64,000 nucleotides of DNA from Ruminococcus sp. (GTDB taxonomy: Bacteria; Bacillota; Clostridia; Oscillospirales; Ruminococcaceae): NCBI GenBank assembly GCA_017461395.1, contig JAFTYF010000063.1, forward strand, positions 62,001-126,000, given 5' to 3'. Positions 45,001-51,958 of this stretch are shown here, piece by piece. The notes under the pieces were generated by a model. It did no database searches. It was given only the letters and a program-made list of their open reading frames with translations, and had not been told where the DNA came from. A program made the position numbers and the translations under genes. The first letter of the stretch is position 1. Each line of letters begins with the position of its first letter.

Positions 45001-47240
45001 TTTCAGGTAATAATTTGGATTATAATGTTACAATAAATTCAGTAGATGGCGCATTTTCAAAGTCTTATACAATTCTTGCAAATACACCTAGGACTATAAC
45101 TATAACAATTGAAGAAAATTGGAAACATTGGGCAGGTGCTGCTATTCCAACTAAAATGGAAATTTTAAATCATTATTATACTGGAACTCTTCCATCCGTA
45201 ACAGCAACAATACACTATGATACACCACAATTCGGCATCACATTAAGCGATAACGAAGTTTGCATTGGTGAAGAAGTAACTATTACCGCTGAAAACGGAA
45301 CAGTTTCATCAGATGGTTACTGGTATGAGCCGACTGATAGTAATGTTGTTTCAATAAGCGGAAATACAATCACACCAAAGCAGGCAGGTACAGTTACAAT
45401 CAAGGGAAGGGAAAACGGAAATGAAACCAATGTAAAATCAGCAGAATTGACAGTTTTACCTATGATTCTTAAAGCAGCAACTGAGGTTGAAGTAGGAAAG
45501 CCATTTAATTTGGAAATAGAAAATCCACCTAAGGGATATACTATTACTTATAAGATGGACGGAACTACAATTAATTCAGATTATGTTGCTAAGGAAGAAG
45601 ATAAGGGACAACAGCATACAATTATTGCTGAGGCTACAAAGGGCGACGAAAAGGTTACAGCAACTGCATATGTTAATGTGGTTGATAAGGTTACAACAAC
45701 AACTACTACAACAACCACCACAACCACTACAACAACGACAACCACTACTACAACAACTGCAGCTCCTGCGGTAGTTACAACTGGAACTTATCCGCCAAGT
45801 GTTTACACTACTTGTGTAGTAACAGATCCGGAAGTTTTAGGAACTATTGGAGGCGATAAGAAGGGCTTTAAATTATCAGATTTCTTACCATCTGGAGCAA
45901 TTCTAAAGAATATATCAATAAATGTATCTCCGGTTGATTCAAGTAGAAGCGGTAATATCCAATATGCTTTGATGATTGGTGATACAAGACATGATCAAGG
46001 TAATAATGACGTGCCTTGGCATCAGTCGGCTAATATTAATAAAGACATTAATGCTAATGGTCTTACTATACCATTTGATGTATCTACATACACAGATTTG
46101 GATATTGAAAACCACTATTACTTCTTCGGCTTGTGGAATCCAGCTGCAGGTCCTTTAAAAATCAACAGTATAATGTTTGAATACGAAATGGATAGTACAT
46201 ACATCGAAATCCAATACGGAGACGGAACCGATGCAAAAATAATCCGAAAAGATGTACCCATAAGATTCAAAGTTACACCTACTGGTGGCGGAATCGGCAG
46301 TGTACAGCTGATGAAAGACGGCGAAGTTGTCAAGGATTTAGCAGCTGAATTGGTAATTGATTTGGCAAACGGCGGAACTTATGAATATACTCCACAAGTT
46401 TCAGGCGATTATACAATCGTTGCAGCAATGGCTGGTAACTATTCTGACAGAACCGATTCTATCAACCTTACAGTAAAGGATGATATATCAATCAACGGCA
46501 ATTCAATGATGGATCTTGGCACAAGTCAGACACTTACAGTTAACAACAAGATTGAAGATATCACATGGAATGTTACTGTTGGTGAAGGCTATACGCTTGA
46601 AGGCGATACAGTTGTCACAATTAAAAAGGAAAATACGTTGATTGCTACATTTGATAAGTCCACAGGCGAGGTTGTAGTATCAACAAATGGCGGTGAATTT
46701 ACAATTACCGCAGCTGACAGCTACGATAACGGAAATACCCAAAAGGTATCAAGCATGACAATCAGCATAACCGAAAGACCTAAGCTTCCTGAATTACCGA
46801 AGGATGTATTCCTTGAGCCAGTCATTCTTAACGAACAAATAATTTTAACCGAAGAAAAAGGTTGGACATTAACTGTTGAAGGTCTTGAAATGACAGACGA
46901 AAAGGGTAATCCATATTACTACTACATTCAGGAAAACGGATATAAACTTTATGAAACTGATGAAGGATTCAATCCTATGTCAGAGAATTATATCCACAGC
47001 AGCAATGCGGTATTTATGCCGGTTAACTACTACAACAACGGTATTCTTCCTAGTAAAAATGGTAATATTAATACAGCTAAGGTAGAAAATAAGCTCACAG
47101 AAACAATCCAAGGTCAGATGCCATCCTCCGGCGGTGTTGGCAGAAAGACATATTACTTCTTCGGAGGCATGATAATGCTTCTGAGTGCAGCCGGATACAC
47201 ATGTACAAGACGTCGGCAGAGCAGCCGCCGTGCAAAATAA
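36027..47240 (+). CDS. giant sortase-sorted adhesin with GH9 cellulase domain inside a split Cna-B domain
   Basis: 3,737 residues. GTG 36027 follows AGAGGTGA. Signal/transmembrane helix 21-41; Cys/His repeat 53-81; choice-of-anchor-A type domain about 155-580; Ig-like modules about 770-1130 (two share an NVxxxxYKVG motif); Thr/Asn linker about 1139-1167; SpaA-like domains about 1553-1632 and 1668-1765; Cna-B domains about 2086-2198 and 2202-2305; first half of another Cna-B about 2310-2338; GH9 catalytic domain about 2364-2880 with D2417/D2420 (YHDAGDH), HHRAASG from 2779 and acid E2849 (NEVAIDYNAG); LPVTGG at 2961-2966; Big-2-like domain about 3069-3145; 22 threonines 3223-3244; beta-sandwich module about 3262-3388; second Cna-B half about 3592-3692; sorting signal MPSSGG 3698-3703, hydrophobic helix and Arg-rich tail. 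Expected on the cell wall or pilus, cleaving cellulose. Confidence 0.88.
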   Translation: MKELQNIIHRHFEDPKQKKRYLAIFIALSMLVSFMVPLILMEPADSRTGVLVCGKIQHTHSEECYINGCNLEEHLHTEECYAKVTSLSSTRGSSEEINNVLVPNAGGGYNEDDGTYTSKDAHEDGESGYYNPAMVPLYTLLFGEGGDRDWVDTEKTLDQNLQTASKEYFLGFASDFCAFIESDFTAFDADAEGRIFIGGDLIFEGKGNDNHDEWNYQVGAGDYGNFDPISTTDEYMDVKGFASGIIGGKVYRLATLTTGPIKWIANAPELNGKPDRHTDNYDVYLYPEEGLYKRFIVGNLAESLHYDEDYDTEHGTGKKDVPYEDLCNHVYYDMGHDNYCEICKGLTDEEMKTSTHAHSYLREVNELAQFYLYDDVSTILEKTFDTIRARSANLGAIQATEVQVKDGKLTLDASNIGDAKTAYFKLEDWSPFYSVEIVVPPERILETGVSSYADNNMTITKLDLNIIISCDDQEINLNGIKTYVRPSDEKLDEANHQISNREGNKDYTNNHPLSSNILYNFPNATSVNFGGNCNFNGTILAPNADAISPEKCPGHLSGALIAKSFYGGLEFGYRPYRGGTDVLGMASGYEVPVDKLIADTTTNLAGAMFAIKEGDDVISLFESGNGTNYAALPSKVDFSGKTPYKQEAVVTTPNDDRKYTGNTVAGETLTAPVEWALYSDYECKTSIDPNTSVLGKFYIKTNQKVTLQSINEDGSVNDNIYVPTNNNPSGENVYTVYLNKPVTSFKIKATSQANNSTFEEIPVSFTPMGLNVTASEYKVGTPIKLSVANLPKADNETIYYRYKVNGTVINKDPYNNNSEYTINPEYEYTPTINGELLCSVEACINRDGSYHTIAEVTAEKKEVNEYTFPEGVAIDISGTTLSFTEKDRYSIASGNNIKIDITNKDLLPTNAVIKYTFYDSEKQAGNEFGTNGIFGFKLPVNVEITAYGLTYNLSDQITVNFKEDDITLNVQPNDYKVGQNASPIEFSLNNFTNNDNVKKNTSITYYYNDVEVNGSSIIPTVVGEEVPVKAIVTVNGLTTEVTKTIKGGYQDVNVNMPNGTCNVNDVLKVETYYLPTDYQLIVKLEDRINTSNDVTSSNNGYNSVEITPSVAGTYNLIVSIKYKDNEEKVIRTQQITVNEVTTTTITTQNQNETTTTVNNDETNTEQTLSFSLRNLSAPTEENLNPDDNLIEIEAPENDRIDKLTLTFPNDVNAKQATFTLEAVFTDSNGNKHTKNFNNKDNVNDQNPYYLEITTSYLNVDIKKIEIKSIEGSIKVENVYPVYVAREDKVSKTSSAGFMLNPNETEIITIEDWVEKLDSVILNLKSGSKISYTIIRNDGSEIVKDVEVTSNDNKISIKDLYCENAKEIRITAKDSQLVVNDYVVSSYVEELPDDPEAIKNNELEIKSVYTIVEQQAPVGYFKDDNVFYTVEVVEKIDLIKLVNPNQFTYPSVVDTTIVAKDKDGNEVFSYNLEISYPVNDNNIDTNTRIIKINDDTFTITKNEDVINVTCDNSSIDTSEWDSETPDQYGDYYFDPIAMMIVPIPQTHLTFTNKMGLLFRKVDDKGAAVTGVNIVLDPDPGVKDNVDVWYWDNNESSEWLVDYTKLDTTTIYKFVETETYGKYELADPICFQKTDNNEITYWNESTPNDKTVLNLEENRIIRMENTRVTGIKLQLKKTDLNGNVIVDENNVAKFSLHANDGTVLLPEIEVNSNTIDLDFSGFTEEDTTYVENGYLKPGTYYLKETKAPSGYEASMKYFYFNVVKDSKGAYSVTPVEKEPGISVQNEKKGKDDYEVIRFAKEALDRISEEMITDDDIVLQFTLYTSNSKEVTEGWGNYAFFGVFDGQVLNSAAEKKTIDKNCATITYKLTAKNMLEVLGITPETDSNNLITQFRNLTSFEIGTISANNTRLKDYDFIDISKDKAENISNISFTEIYSEHDLSKCVIEKLVFHYADGNSVTQEKVKIEKGSNNCYNLDLSQFNKENVAAIEIKVKGANNKKLVIETTDGRKIWGNIVNSSAFENKGIENFSNTHTVIGGEEFSYTFGVIPTVDTEQTPDNSTQSTPNTNTIPTLSVDKTVVIISNDRLGNTMKLRVVKNWEDDEEVMDFRKSVEVKLYQSTSATEKGTLFAATEKLPNTVTLNSDNEWNYVWEELPRFVNGLDDTAGKFYYTVEETSTILGYTSEPITESLNESGTIVITNKLDKVNIPVTKTWDYNGHANVKLPTSIKFKLLAKIDGNWKPLNGKTLELTGEGNTWSGVFENLPKGYEYQVVEENVPFGWATSYERQNITSEETKASSIVGFNVKNTYTVDTGSIAVQKLWQGISQNTALPYAIKVDLYRSVIAPSYTETDAPYTDNDSGPIGTPSNGDAKYMEDYARLLQHSLYFYDANMCGTDVAENSALAWRTNCHTEDGVTGGYHDAGDHVMFGLPQGYTASMLGWSYLEFFKDNTTRTMDPDEAAHYKVILERFYEFFEDSVHYDSTGNIYEILVQKGDGNGDHLEWGSPEKQSTDTRKMEWSSQYGSNIAAQYAAALALGYLNFRDTNPAKYDEYLELAKKLYDFAGRTGAYSAGSFYADGDDGDDKSWAAAWLYEAVRAQTHPDNMTDAQKAEMNGYLNACSNSPNQLQWDDVSFAAACAYARQTGDWTNVINKIETEFINNSDSKKKEFYYIHPWGTARFNAMAQTAALITAKNLEKTPNKEHTYPNDGRYSKQNQTFKYSDLAKSYVTWAEGQMDKILGKNEWKSSITGLCEDGVLLDLNEAICLVTNFVPKGYTVDTPQAPHHRAASGWEDIEEYKANCGYDEDGYTLIGALVGGPAFKAHTDQDQMKGYNHKHPLSYHDYIDDLHDYCCNEVAIDYNAGLVGAAAGLYYFTGKGLPSTKIEGVEYGAYGLRSVADPETGDITSPTKGSVSESVQPTPTSNEAEETKTSAFSVRGTINTAVNSVLSRSFGVLGTGLRTQANNGLPVTGGDLGENKSKYNIDISSLTIGDSFDVTFSGNNLDYNVTINSVDGAFSKSYTILANTPRTITITIEENWKHWAGAAIPTKMEILNHYYTGTLPSVTATIHYDTPQFGITLSDNEVCIGEEVTITAENGTVSSDGYWYEPTDSNVVSISGNTITPKQAGTVTIKGRENGNETNVKSAELTVLPMILKAATEVEVGKPFNLEIENPPKGYTITYKMDGTTINSDYVAKEEDKGQQHTIIAEATKGDEKVTATAYVNVVDKVTTTTTTTTTTTTTTTTTTTTTTAAPAVVTTGTYPPSVYTTCVVTDPEVLGTIGGDKKGFKLSDFLPSGAILKNISINVSPVDSSRSGNIQYALMIGDTRHDQGNNDVPWHQSANINKDINANGLTIPFDVSTYTDLDIENHYYFFGLWNPAAGPLKINSIMFEYEMDSTYIEIQYGDGTDAKIIRKDVPIRFKVTPTGGGIGSVQLMKDGEVVKDLAAELVIDLANGGTYEYTPQVSGDYTIVAAMAGNYSDRTDSINLTVKDDISINGNSMMDLGTSQTLTVNNKIEDITWNVTVGEGYTLEGDTVVTIKKENTLIATFDKSTGEVVVSTNGGEFTITAADSYDNGNTQKVSSMTISITERPKLPELPKDVFLEPVILNEQIILTEEKGWTLTVEGLEMTDEKGNPYYYYIQENGYKLYETDEGFNPMSENYIHSSNAVFMPVNYYNNGILPSKNGNINTAKVENKLTETIQGQMPSSGGVGRKTYYFFGGMIMLLSAAGYTCTRRRQSSRRAK
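45693..45758 (+). repeat. poly-threonine codon tract in the giant adhesin
   Basis: Twenty-two successive threonine codons using ACA, ACT, ACC and ACG in mixed order. It encodes a flexible, probably glycosylated linker. Mixed synonymous codons point to selection for the amino acid rather than recent slippage. Confidence 0.9.
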
Positions 47241-47252
47241 ACAATCCACCCA

Positions 47253-47286
47253 CAGAAAGGGTGCGGCAGAGATCGTGCCCTTTCTG
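47253..47286 (+). other. hairpin between giant adhesin and major pilin
   Basis: CAGAAAGGG (47253-47261) pairs perfectly with CCCTTTCTG (47278-47286). No T run follows. It lies between the adhesin stop and the major pilin ribosome site and could give partial termination or 5'-end protection for a more abundant pilin message. Confidence 0.55.
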
Positions 47287-47319
47287 AAAACCAAAAATTT
47301 ATTTTAAAGGAGAATTATT

Positions 47320-49104
47320 ATGAAAAAAACATCAAGAACTTTTAAGAGATTTGCAGCTATAACATCCGCTTCCCTCCTCGCAGCTTGCATGGTTGCTCCG
47401 ATGGCTTCGTTTGCCGAGACAGGAAAGGGTACTATTACAGTTAATGATTCAGCAACATCATCTTCAATTAAAGCGTATCAGATTTTCGTTGCCGATGTAA
47501 CAACTGAAGGCGAAAATACAACTGTTACCATTAAAAATTGGGGTGATGGAATTAATGTTATTAAGCTTCAGAGTATGATAAATGATGATGATACTGTAGT
47601 AGGTAAAGATGCAGAAGATAATGATATTACTTTTAGTGACTTATTTGCTGATGCTACATTTAGTACAAGTACAGATAATGGTGCAAATGTAGAAAGTGCA
47701 CAGAGTGTTGCTAAAGTTTTGTCAGATAATAACAGTAACTCAGAGTTTGTAGAAATTTTTGCAAAGATTGCAGCACAGTGTATTATAACTGGTGAAGGTG
47801 AGGCTGATAAAGGTCATGCTGCTGTAGATAATAAGATTTCCAATCTTGATTGGGGTTACTATGTAGCAGTTGATACAACAGCTGTAGATAACGGAAGTGG
47901 ATACACCAGTAAATCACTTGGAATTTTGGAAGTTTTATCAAGCACAACAACTTCAATTGATGTTAAGCGTGATTATCCTCAGTTTGATAAGTTGATTCTT
48001 GACGTAAACGATAGCGGTGCTATTCAAGATGATGGATGGGCAGAAGCTGCTGACCATGACATTAATGATGATGTTTCATTCCAGTTGATTGCAACTGTTC
48101 CAACAAACATTGATAGATACGATACTTATCAGATGATATTCCATGATGATCTTCAGAAAGATGTATTTTCTTTCAAGTCTGGCACAATTAAGGCTTATTT
48201 GAATGATGTAAAAGATGAAAATTTAATTGAAAGTAGTCTTTATAATTATGAAGCATCTACTAAAGAAGATGATGCACAGTTTACTGCAAGTGGCAAAAAG
48301 AGTGATGGAACTGAAGATTTCACAGTGACATTTGAAGATATTAAAAAGATTTCTGGTATTAAGTCAGGTGATAAGATTATAATTCAGTATGATGCAACAC
48401 TTACAGATAAGGCTAATCTTGGTTCGGCTGGAAACTGGAATGGAGCATATCTTGAGTATTCTAATAATCCTAATGTAAGTGGCGAGGGCGATACTCATGA
48501 ATTTGGCAAATCAACAGTTGACTACGTTGTAGCATATACATATCAGACTGTTATTGATAAGATAAACGGAACATCTGGTCAGCCACTTGCAAGAGCAGAA
48601 TTCTCTCTCCAGAAAGTTTCAGCTGATGGTAAAACAAAGATAGGTGATCCTATTCCGTATACACTTGCTAATGATGGTGCAACGTTTGTATTTAAGGGTC
48701 TTGATGACGGTACGTATGTTTTAAAGGAAACAAAAGCACCAAATCCGTCTTATAATCCTATTAATGACATTACATTTATTATTACTGCAGGTGAAGTTAA
48801 GACTGAAGGCAGCGAAGCGTTAGAGGACTTGGATGTAAATTATGATGATTTCAGTATAAAAAATGTTTATACAATTACAGAAACTGTAGTAGATGAAGAA
48901 AATGGAATAGTTTCAGTAGAAGCAGAAGAAAGTGAGAATAATACAGGTGCTATTTATGGACAGATTTCAAATGTTCAGGGTACAGAACTCCCCAGCACCG
49001 GTGGTATCGGTACAACAGTATTCTACCTCGGCGGCGGCGCAATGGTAGCAGTAGCAGGCATCTACCTCATCTCCAAGAAGCGCATGAAGAACACACAGGA
49101 ATAA
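47320..49104 (+). CDS. major pilin (SpaA/FimA type, LPXTG)
   Basis: A 594-residue pilus backbone subunit. Signal peptide 1-32 ending in ASFA; N-terminal pilin domain; a pilin-motif region DVKRDYPQFDKLI near 215 in which the usual YPK is spaced as YPQFDK; an isopeptide D2-type domain (about 225-405); a SpaA-like domain (about 410-525) with the E-box-like segment YVLKETKAP; then LPSTGG (about 557-562), a hydrophobic helix and a basic tail. Class C sortase joins LPSTG of one subunit to the pilin lysine of the next. AAAGGAG precedes the ATG, and hairpins flank the gene on both sides. Confidence 0.93.
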   Translation: MKKTSRTFKRFAAITSASLLAACMVAPMASFAETGKGTITVNDSATSSSIKAYQIFVADVTTEGENTTVTIKNWGDGINVIKLQSMINDDDTVVGKDAEDNDITFSDLFADATFSTSTDNGANVESAQSVAKVLSDNNSNSEFVEIFAKIAAQCIITGEGEADKGHAAVDNKISNLDWGYYVAVDTTAVDNGSGYTSKSLGILEVLSSTTTSIDVKRDYPQFDKLILDVNDSGAIQDDGWAEAADHDINDDVSFQLIATVPTNIDRYDTYQMIFHDDLQKDVFSFKSGTIKAYLNDVKDENLIESSLYNYEASTKEDDAQFTASGKKSDGTEDFTVTFEDIKKISGIKSGDKIIIQYDATLTDKANLGSAGNWNGAYLEYSNNPNVSGEGDTHEFGKSTVDYVVAYTYQTVIDKINGTSGQPLARAEFSLQKVSADGKTKIGDPIPYTLANDGATFVFKGLDDGTYVLKETKAPNPSYNPINDITFIITAGEVKTEGSEALEDLDVNYDDFSIKNVYTITETVVDEENGIVSVEAEESENNTGAIYGQISNVQGTELPSTGGIGTTVFYLGGGAMVAVAGIYLISKKRMKNTQE

Positions 49105-49155
49105 TAAACTCAGACGGCATAAATAATAATGAAAACGACTAATTGACCTAATAAT

Positions 49156-49183
49156 GCCGCCGGTGGTACAAGCCGCCGGCGGC
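49156..49183 (+). other. GC-rich hairpin between major pilin and sortase
   Basis: GCCGCCGG (49156-49163) pairs perfectly with CCGGCGGC (49176-49183) around a 12-base loop. No T run follows; the sortase ribosome site GGGAGG starts a few bases later. It probably sets the pilin-to-sortase mRNA ratio. Confidence 0.6.
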
Positions 49184-49199
49184 CATTAGGGAGGATCCC

Positions 49200-50057
49200 A
49201 TGAAGAAGAAATCAGGCTTAATCACAACAATAATTTTTACTATAATGCTATTCGTGGGACTCTCCGTGATGCTTTATCCCATAGTCAGCAACTGGTGGAA
49301 TTCCAGAGTACAAAGTAAAGCGATTGCAAACTATGAATCCGTTGTTTCAAAAATGGATACAAGTGAAATCGACGAAATGCTCGCAAAGGCAAACGAATAC
49401 AACGCAAAAATTGCAAGACTTGATGCTCCGTTTACGAATTACGATCAGGTTCCCGGATATTATGATATCCTCGATGTATCGGGCACGGGAATTATGGGGT
49501 ATATTTCAATTCCTGTAATTCAGGTTGAGATTCCGATTTATCACGGCACAAGCGAGGCGGTACTCAACGTAGCGTCAGGACATCTTGAAGGCTCGTCGCT
49601 TCCGGTCGGCGGACTTAACACTCACAGTGTAATTTCTGCTCACAGAGGGCACCCCACAGCAAAGCTTTTCACCGATCTTGATCAGCTTGTAGTAGGCGAT
49701 GTATTCACGATAAACGTACTCGGAGCGGTATATACCTATCAGATTGACGAAATCAGCATTGTACTTCCGCACGAAATGGAAAAGCTGATGGTAATTCCCG
49801 GAGCGGATGTTGTAACTCTCATGACGTGCACTCCGTATGCGGTAAACACACACCGACTTCTGCTGAAGTCGCACCGTATCGAAACAAAATACGTTTCCAA
49901 TGCAACGGTTCTCTCGGATGCAACAAAGGTGGATCCGCTGCTTGTAGTTCCGCTTATTGCGTCCCCGTTAGTTCTCGGACTGCTGATTTTCTGGATATTC
50001 GGCGGAAAGAAAAAGCGTAAGGAACTAAATCTGCGCTACATGATTAATAAACAGTAA
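49200..50057 (+). CDS. class C (pilus-assembling) sortase
   Basis: A 285-residue transpeptidase with helices at both ends (about 8-28 and 250-270), the topology of class C. The lid-type motif LDAPF (about 74-78), the histidine in ISAHRGHP, the cysteine in TLMTCTPYAVNTHR and the arginine in the same segment are all present. It polymerises LPXTG pilins through isopeptide bonds. GGGAGG precedes the ATG. Confidence 0.95.
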   Translation: MKKKSGLITTIIFTIMLFVGLSVMLYPIVSNWWNSRVQSKAIANYESVVSKMDTSEIDEMLAKANEYNAKIARLDAPFTNYDQVPGYYDILDVSGTGIMGYISIPVIQVEIPIYHGTSEAVLNVASGHLEGSSLPVGGLNTHSVISAHRGHPTAKLFTDLDQLVVGDVFTINVLGAVYTYQIDEISIVLPHEMEKLMVIPGADVVTLMTCTPYAVNTHRLLLKSHRIETKYVSNATVLSDATKVDPLLVVPLIASPLVLGLLIFWIFGGKKKRKELNLRYMINKQ

Positions 50058-50100
50058 GTTATTCTGATAATATCAGATTTTTGAAAGGATGGTGACTGAA

Positions 50101-51129
50101 ATGCGTTTGAAATTTCACAGATACTTTAAAGCTGTGCTTTGTACATTGAGTACTGTGATGCTTCTTCTTACCGGAGTAATGTTCACAGCTTTTGCCGAAA
50201 CTGTTACAGGAACGCTTACACTATACTGCCGGACGGAAGAAATTACCCTGAGCGGCATGAACTGGAATGTATATCGTGTTGGTTCAAGGACAGGATCAGG
50301 ATTTGTACTTGACGGAGATTTCAGTGATTATCAGGTTGATCTCAGTGATCTGTCAACGGACAGCGGACGTAAAACTGCTGCAAAGACGCTTGAAAACTAT
50401 GCGATACTGGACGGGATTTTCCCGACAGACTTCGGCAGAACGGACGAAAACGGCATCAAGAAATTTGAAGGACTTATTCCGGGATTATATCTGATTTCCG
50501 GAAATGAGCTTGAAATAGGGAATACAACGTATACTCCTTCAACGCTTCTCATTGAGATTAACAGTGAAGGCGATCCGGTAAATATCGACGCATATCCGAA
50601 GATTATCTCCAGTGTTGAGAATCCAGAGGAATTAATCGACTATTCTGCAAAAGGTTTCTGGAGAACTGAGGACGGCGAGGATATCGTAGACGCTTCACCG
50701 ATCAAGATTGAGATTTATCGTAACAACGAACTGTTTGATACCGTAATACTCGATGAAAACAACAACTGGACTCACAACTGGAAGGGAAGTCCTGATGACG
50801 AGTGGCGTATAAAGGAAGTCGATGTTCCTGATAACATAACTGTTATATATGATTCAAATGAGAGACAGTTTGTGGTTGTCAATACACCAAAAACGGAGAA
50901 ACCTCCGGTAACAACAACGACAACTACGATAACGACATCAGAAGAAACAACAACTACAACCGTAAAAACTACATTAACAACTACAAAGAAAAAAAATGAT
51001 AACAAGATTCCTCAGACAGGACAGTTGTGGTGGCCGGTGCCATTGCTCGGTCTTATGGGATTAGTATTTATTGCAATTGGTCTGAGGATACGTTCACTGG
51101 AAAAAAACGAGAGCAATGAAAATAACTAA
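50101..51129 (+). CDS. minor (basal) pilin with Cna-B domain and IPQTG signal
   Basis: 342 residues: signal peptide 1-33 ending TAFA, an N-terminal pilin domain (about 40-170) with FEGLIPGLYLISG, a Cna-B domain (about 180-265, with SAKGFWRTED, PIKIEIYRN and WTHNWKG), a Thr-rich linker (about 270-305), then IPQTG, a helix and a short tail. Small pilins with this layout usually form the pilus base that is linked to the cell wall. ATG 50101 is preferred because AAAGGATGGTGA lies upstream; ATG 50089 falls inside it. It overlaps the second sortase by 14 bases. Confidence 0.85.
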   Translation: MRLKFHRYFKAVLCTLSTVMLLLTGVMFTAFAETVTGTLTLYCRTEEITLSGMNWNVYRVGSRTGSGFVLDGDFSDYQVDLSDLSTDSGRKTAAKTLENYAILDGIFPTDFGRTDENGIKKFEGLIPGLYLISGNELEIGNTTYTPSTLLIEINSEGDPVNIDAYPKIISSVENPEELIDYSAKGFWRTEDGEDIVDASPIKIEIYRNNELFDTVILDENNNWTHNWKGSPDDEWRIKEVDVPDNITVIYDSNERQFVVVNTPKTEKPPVTTTTTTITTSEETTTTTVKTTLTTTKKKNDNKIPQTGQLWWPVPLLGLMGLVFIAIGLRIRSLEKNESNENN

Positions 51130-51811
51130 AGGAAAATGTTTTATAATGATCGGATCGCTGTTGCTGTTGGCGGCAGCGATTCTGATATTCTGTAATATCA
51201 GGCAGGATAAGAAAAGCGGAGAACGTTCCAGAGAAGTTCTGGAAGTACTTGAAGTCAGGATATCTGATGAAGCAAAAAAAACAGATGAGGCTAAAAATCT
51301 TGAACAGCCTTCATCAGAGCAGAAATATACAGCTCCGGCGGAAGATCTTTTTGCACAGTATGGTACAGAGGATGCAACGGCGGCAACACAGGAAAAGCTT
51401 GCTGAAATTGACGGAGACAGCTATGTGGGGATAATCAGTATACCGAGACTTGGCGTAAGACTTCCAGTTATGAGTGAATGGAGCTATGCTAACCTGAAGA
51501 TCAGCCCGTGCAGATATTCCGGCAGGGCAGATACGGATGATATAATCATAGCAGCGCATAATTATAGCTCACATTTCGGTAACATTGCAGATCTTTTAAT
51601 AGGCGATGAAATGATATTTATTGCAGCAGACGGTATAGAATACCGTTATACAGTAACTCAGACTGATACTCTTGATGGAACTGATGTTGAAGGACTTGTT
51701 GCAAATGACAGCAGCAGTTGGGATCTCACGCTTTTCACTTGTACATTAAGCGGACAAAGCAGAGTATGCGTAAGGGCAGAGAAAGCTGATGCGTCCGATG
51801 ATGCGGCTTGA
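51116..51811 (+). CDS. second sortase (single N-terminal anchor, non-class-C)
   Basis: A 231-residue protein with one N-terminal helix (about 9-27), a long charged, probably extended linker (about 30-95), and a sortase domain with GIISIPRLGVRLPV, the histidine in IAAHNYSSHFG, the cysteine in LTLFTCTLSG and the arginine in RVCVRAE. It lacks the C-terminal helix of class C enzymes. It probably anchors the finished pilus or the IPQTG subunit to peptidoglycan. It overlaps the minor pilin gene and is followed by a hairpin that ends the locus. Confidence 0.85.
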   Translation: MKITKGKCFIMIGSLLLLAAAILIFCNIRQDKKSGERSREVLEVLEVRISDEAKKTDEAKNLEQPSSEQKYTAPAEDLFAQYGTEDATAATQEKLAEIDGDSYVGIISIPRLGVRLPVMSEWSYANLKISPCRYSGRADTDDIIIAAHNYSSHFGNIADLLIGDEMIFIAADGIEYRYTVTQTDTLDGTDVEGLVANDSSSWDLTLFTCTLSGQSRVCVRAEKADASDDAA

Positions 51812-51828
51812 TATAATTAGACAGATAA

Positions 51829-51859
51829 AACGCTCACAGCCATATTGACTGTGAGCGTT
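51829..51859 (+). terminator. hairpin ending the pilus locus
   Basis: Perfect 11-bp stem AACGCTCACAG / CTGTGAGCGTT with a 9-base loop; the T tail is weak (GGCTATTT). Confidence 0.7.
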
Positions 51860-51889
51860 GGCTATTTAGCGGAGAAATTCATTTATTTG

Positions 51890-51918
51890 TTGACTTATTC
51901 TGCATGATATGATATAAT
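51890..51918 (+). promoter_or_regulatory. Sigma-A promoter of the amino-acid ABC transporter
   Basis: TTGACT (51890-51895), 17-base spacer, TATAAT (51913-51918), 40 bases before the ATG. Confidence 0.8.
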
Positions 51919-51958
51919 TATATGGTATTTTAAATTAAAATGTAAGAGAGGATCTGAA

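Noticed and set aside
45693..45758. Tandem ACN repeat considered as a CRISPR or microsatellite
   Set aside because: It is in frame and encodes a threonine linker with mixed codons; no spacer structure.
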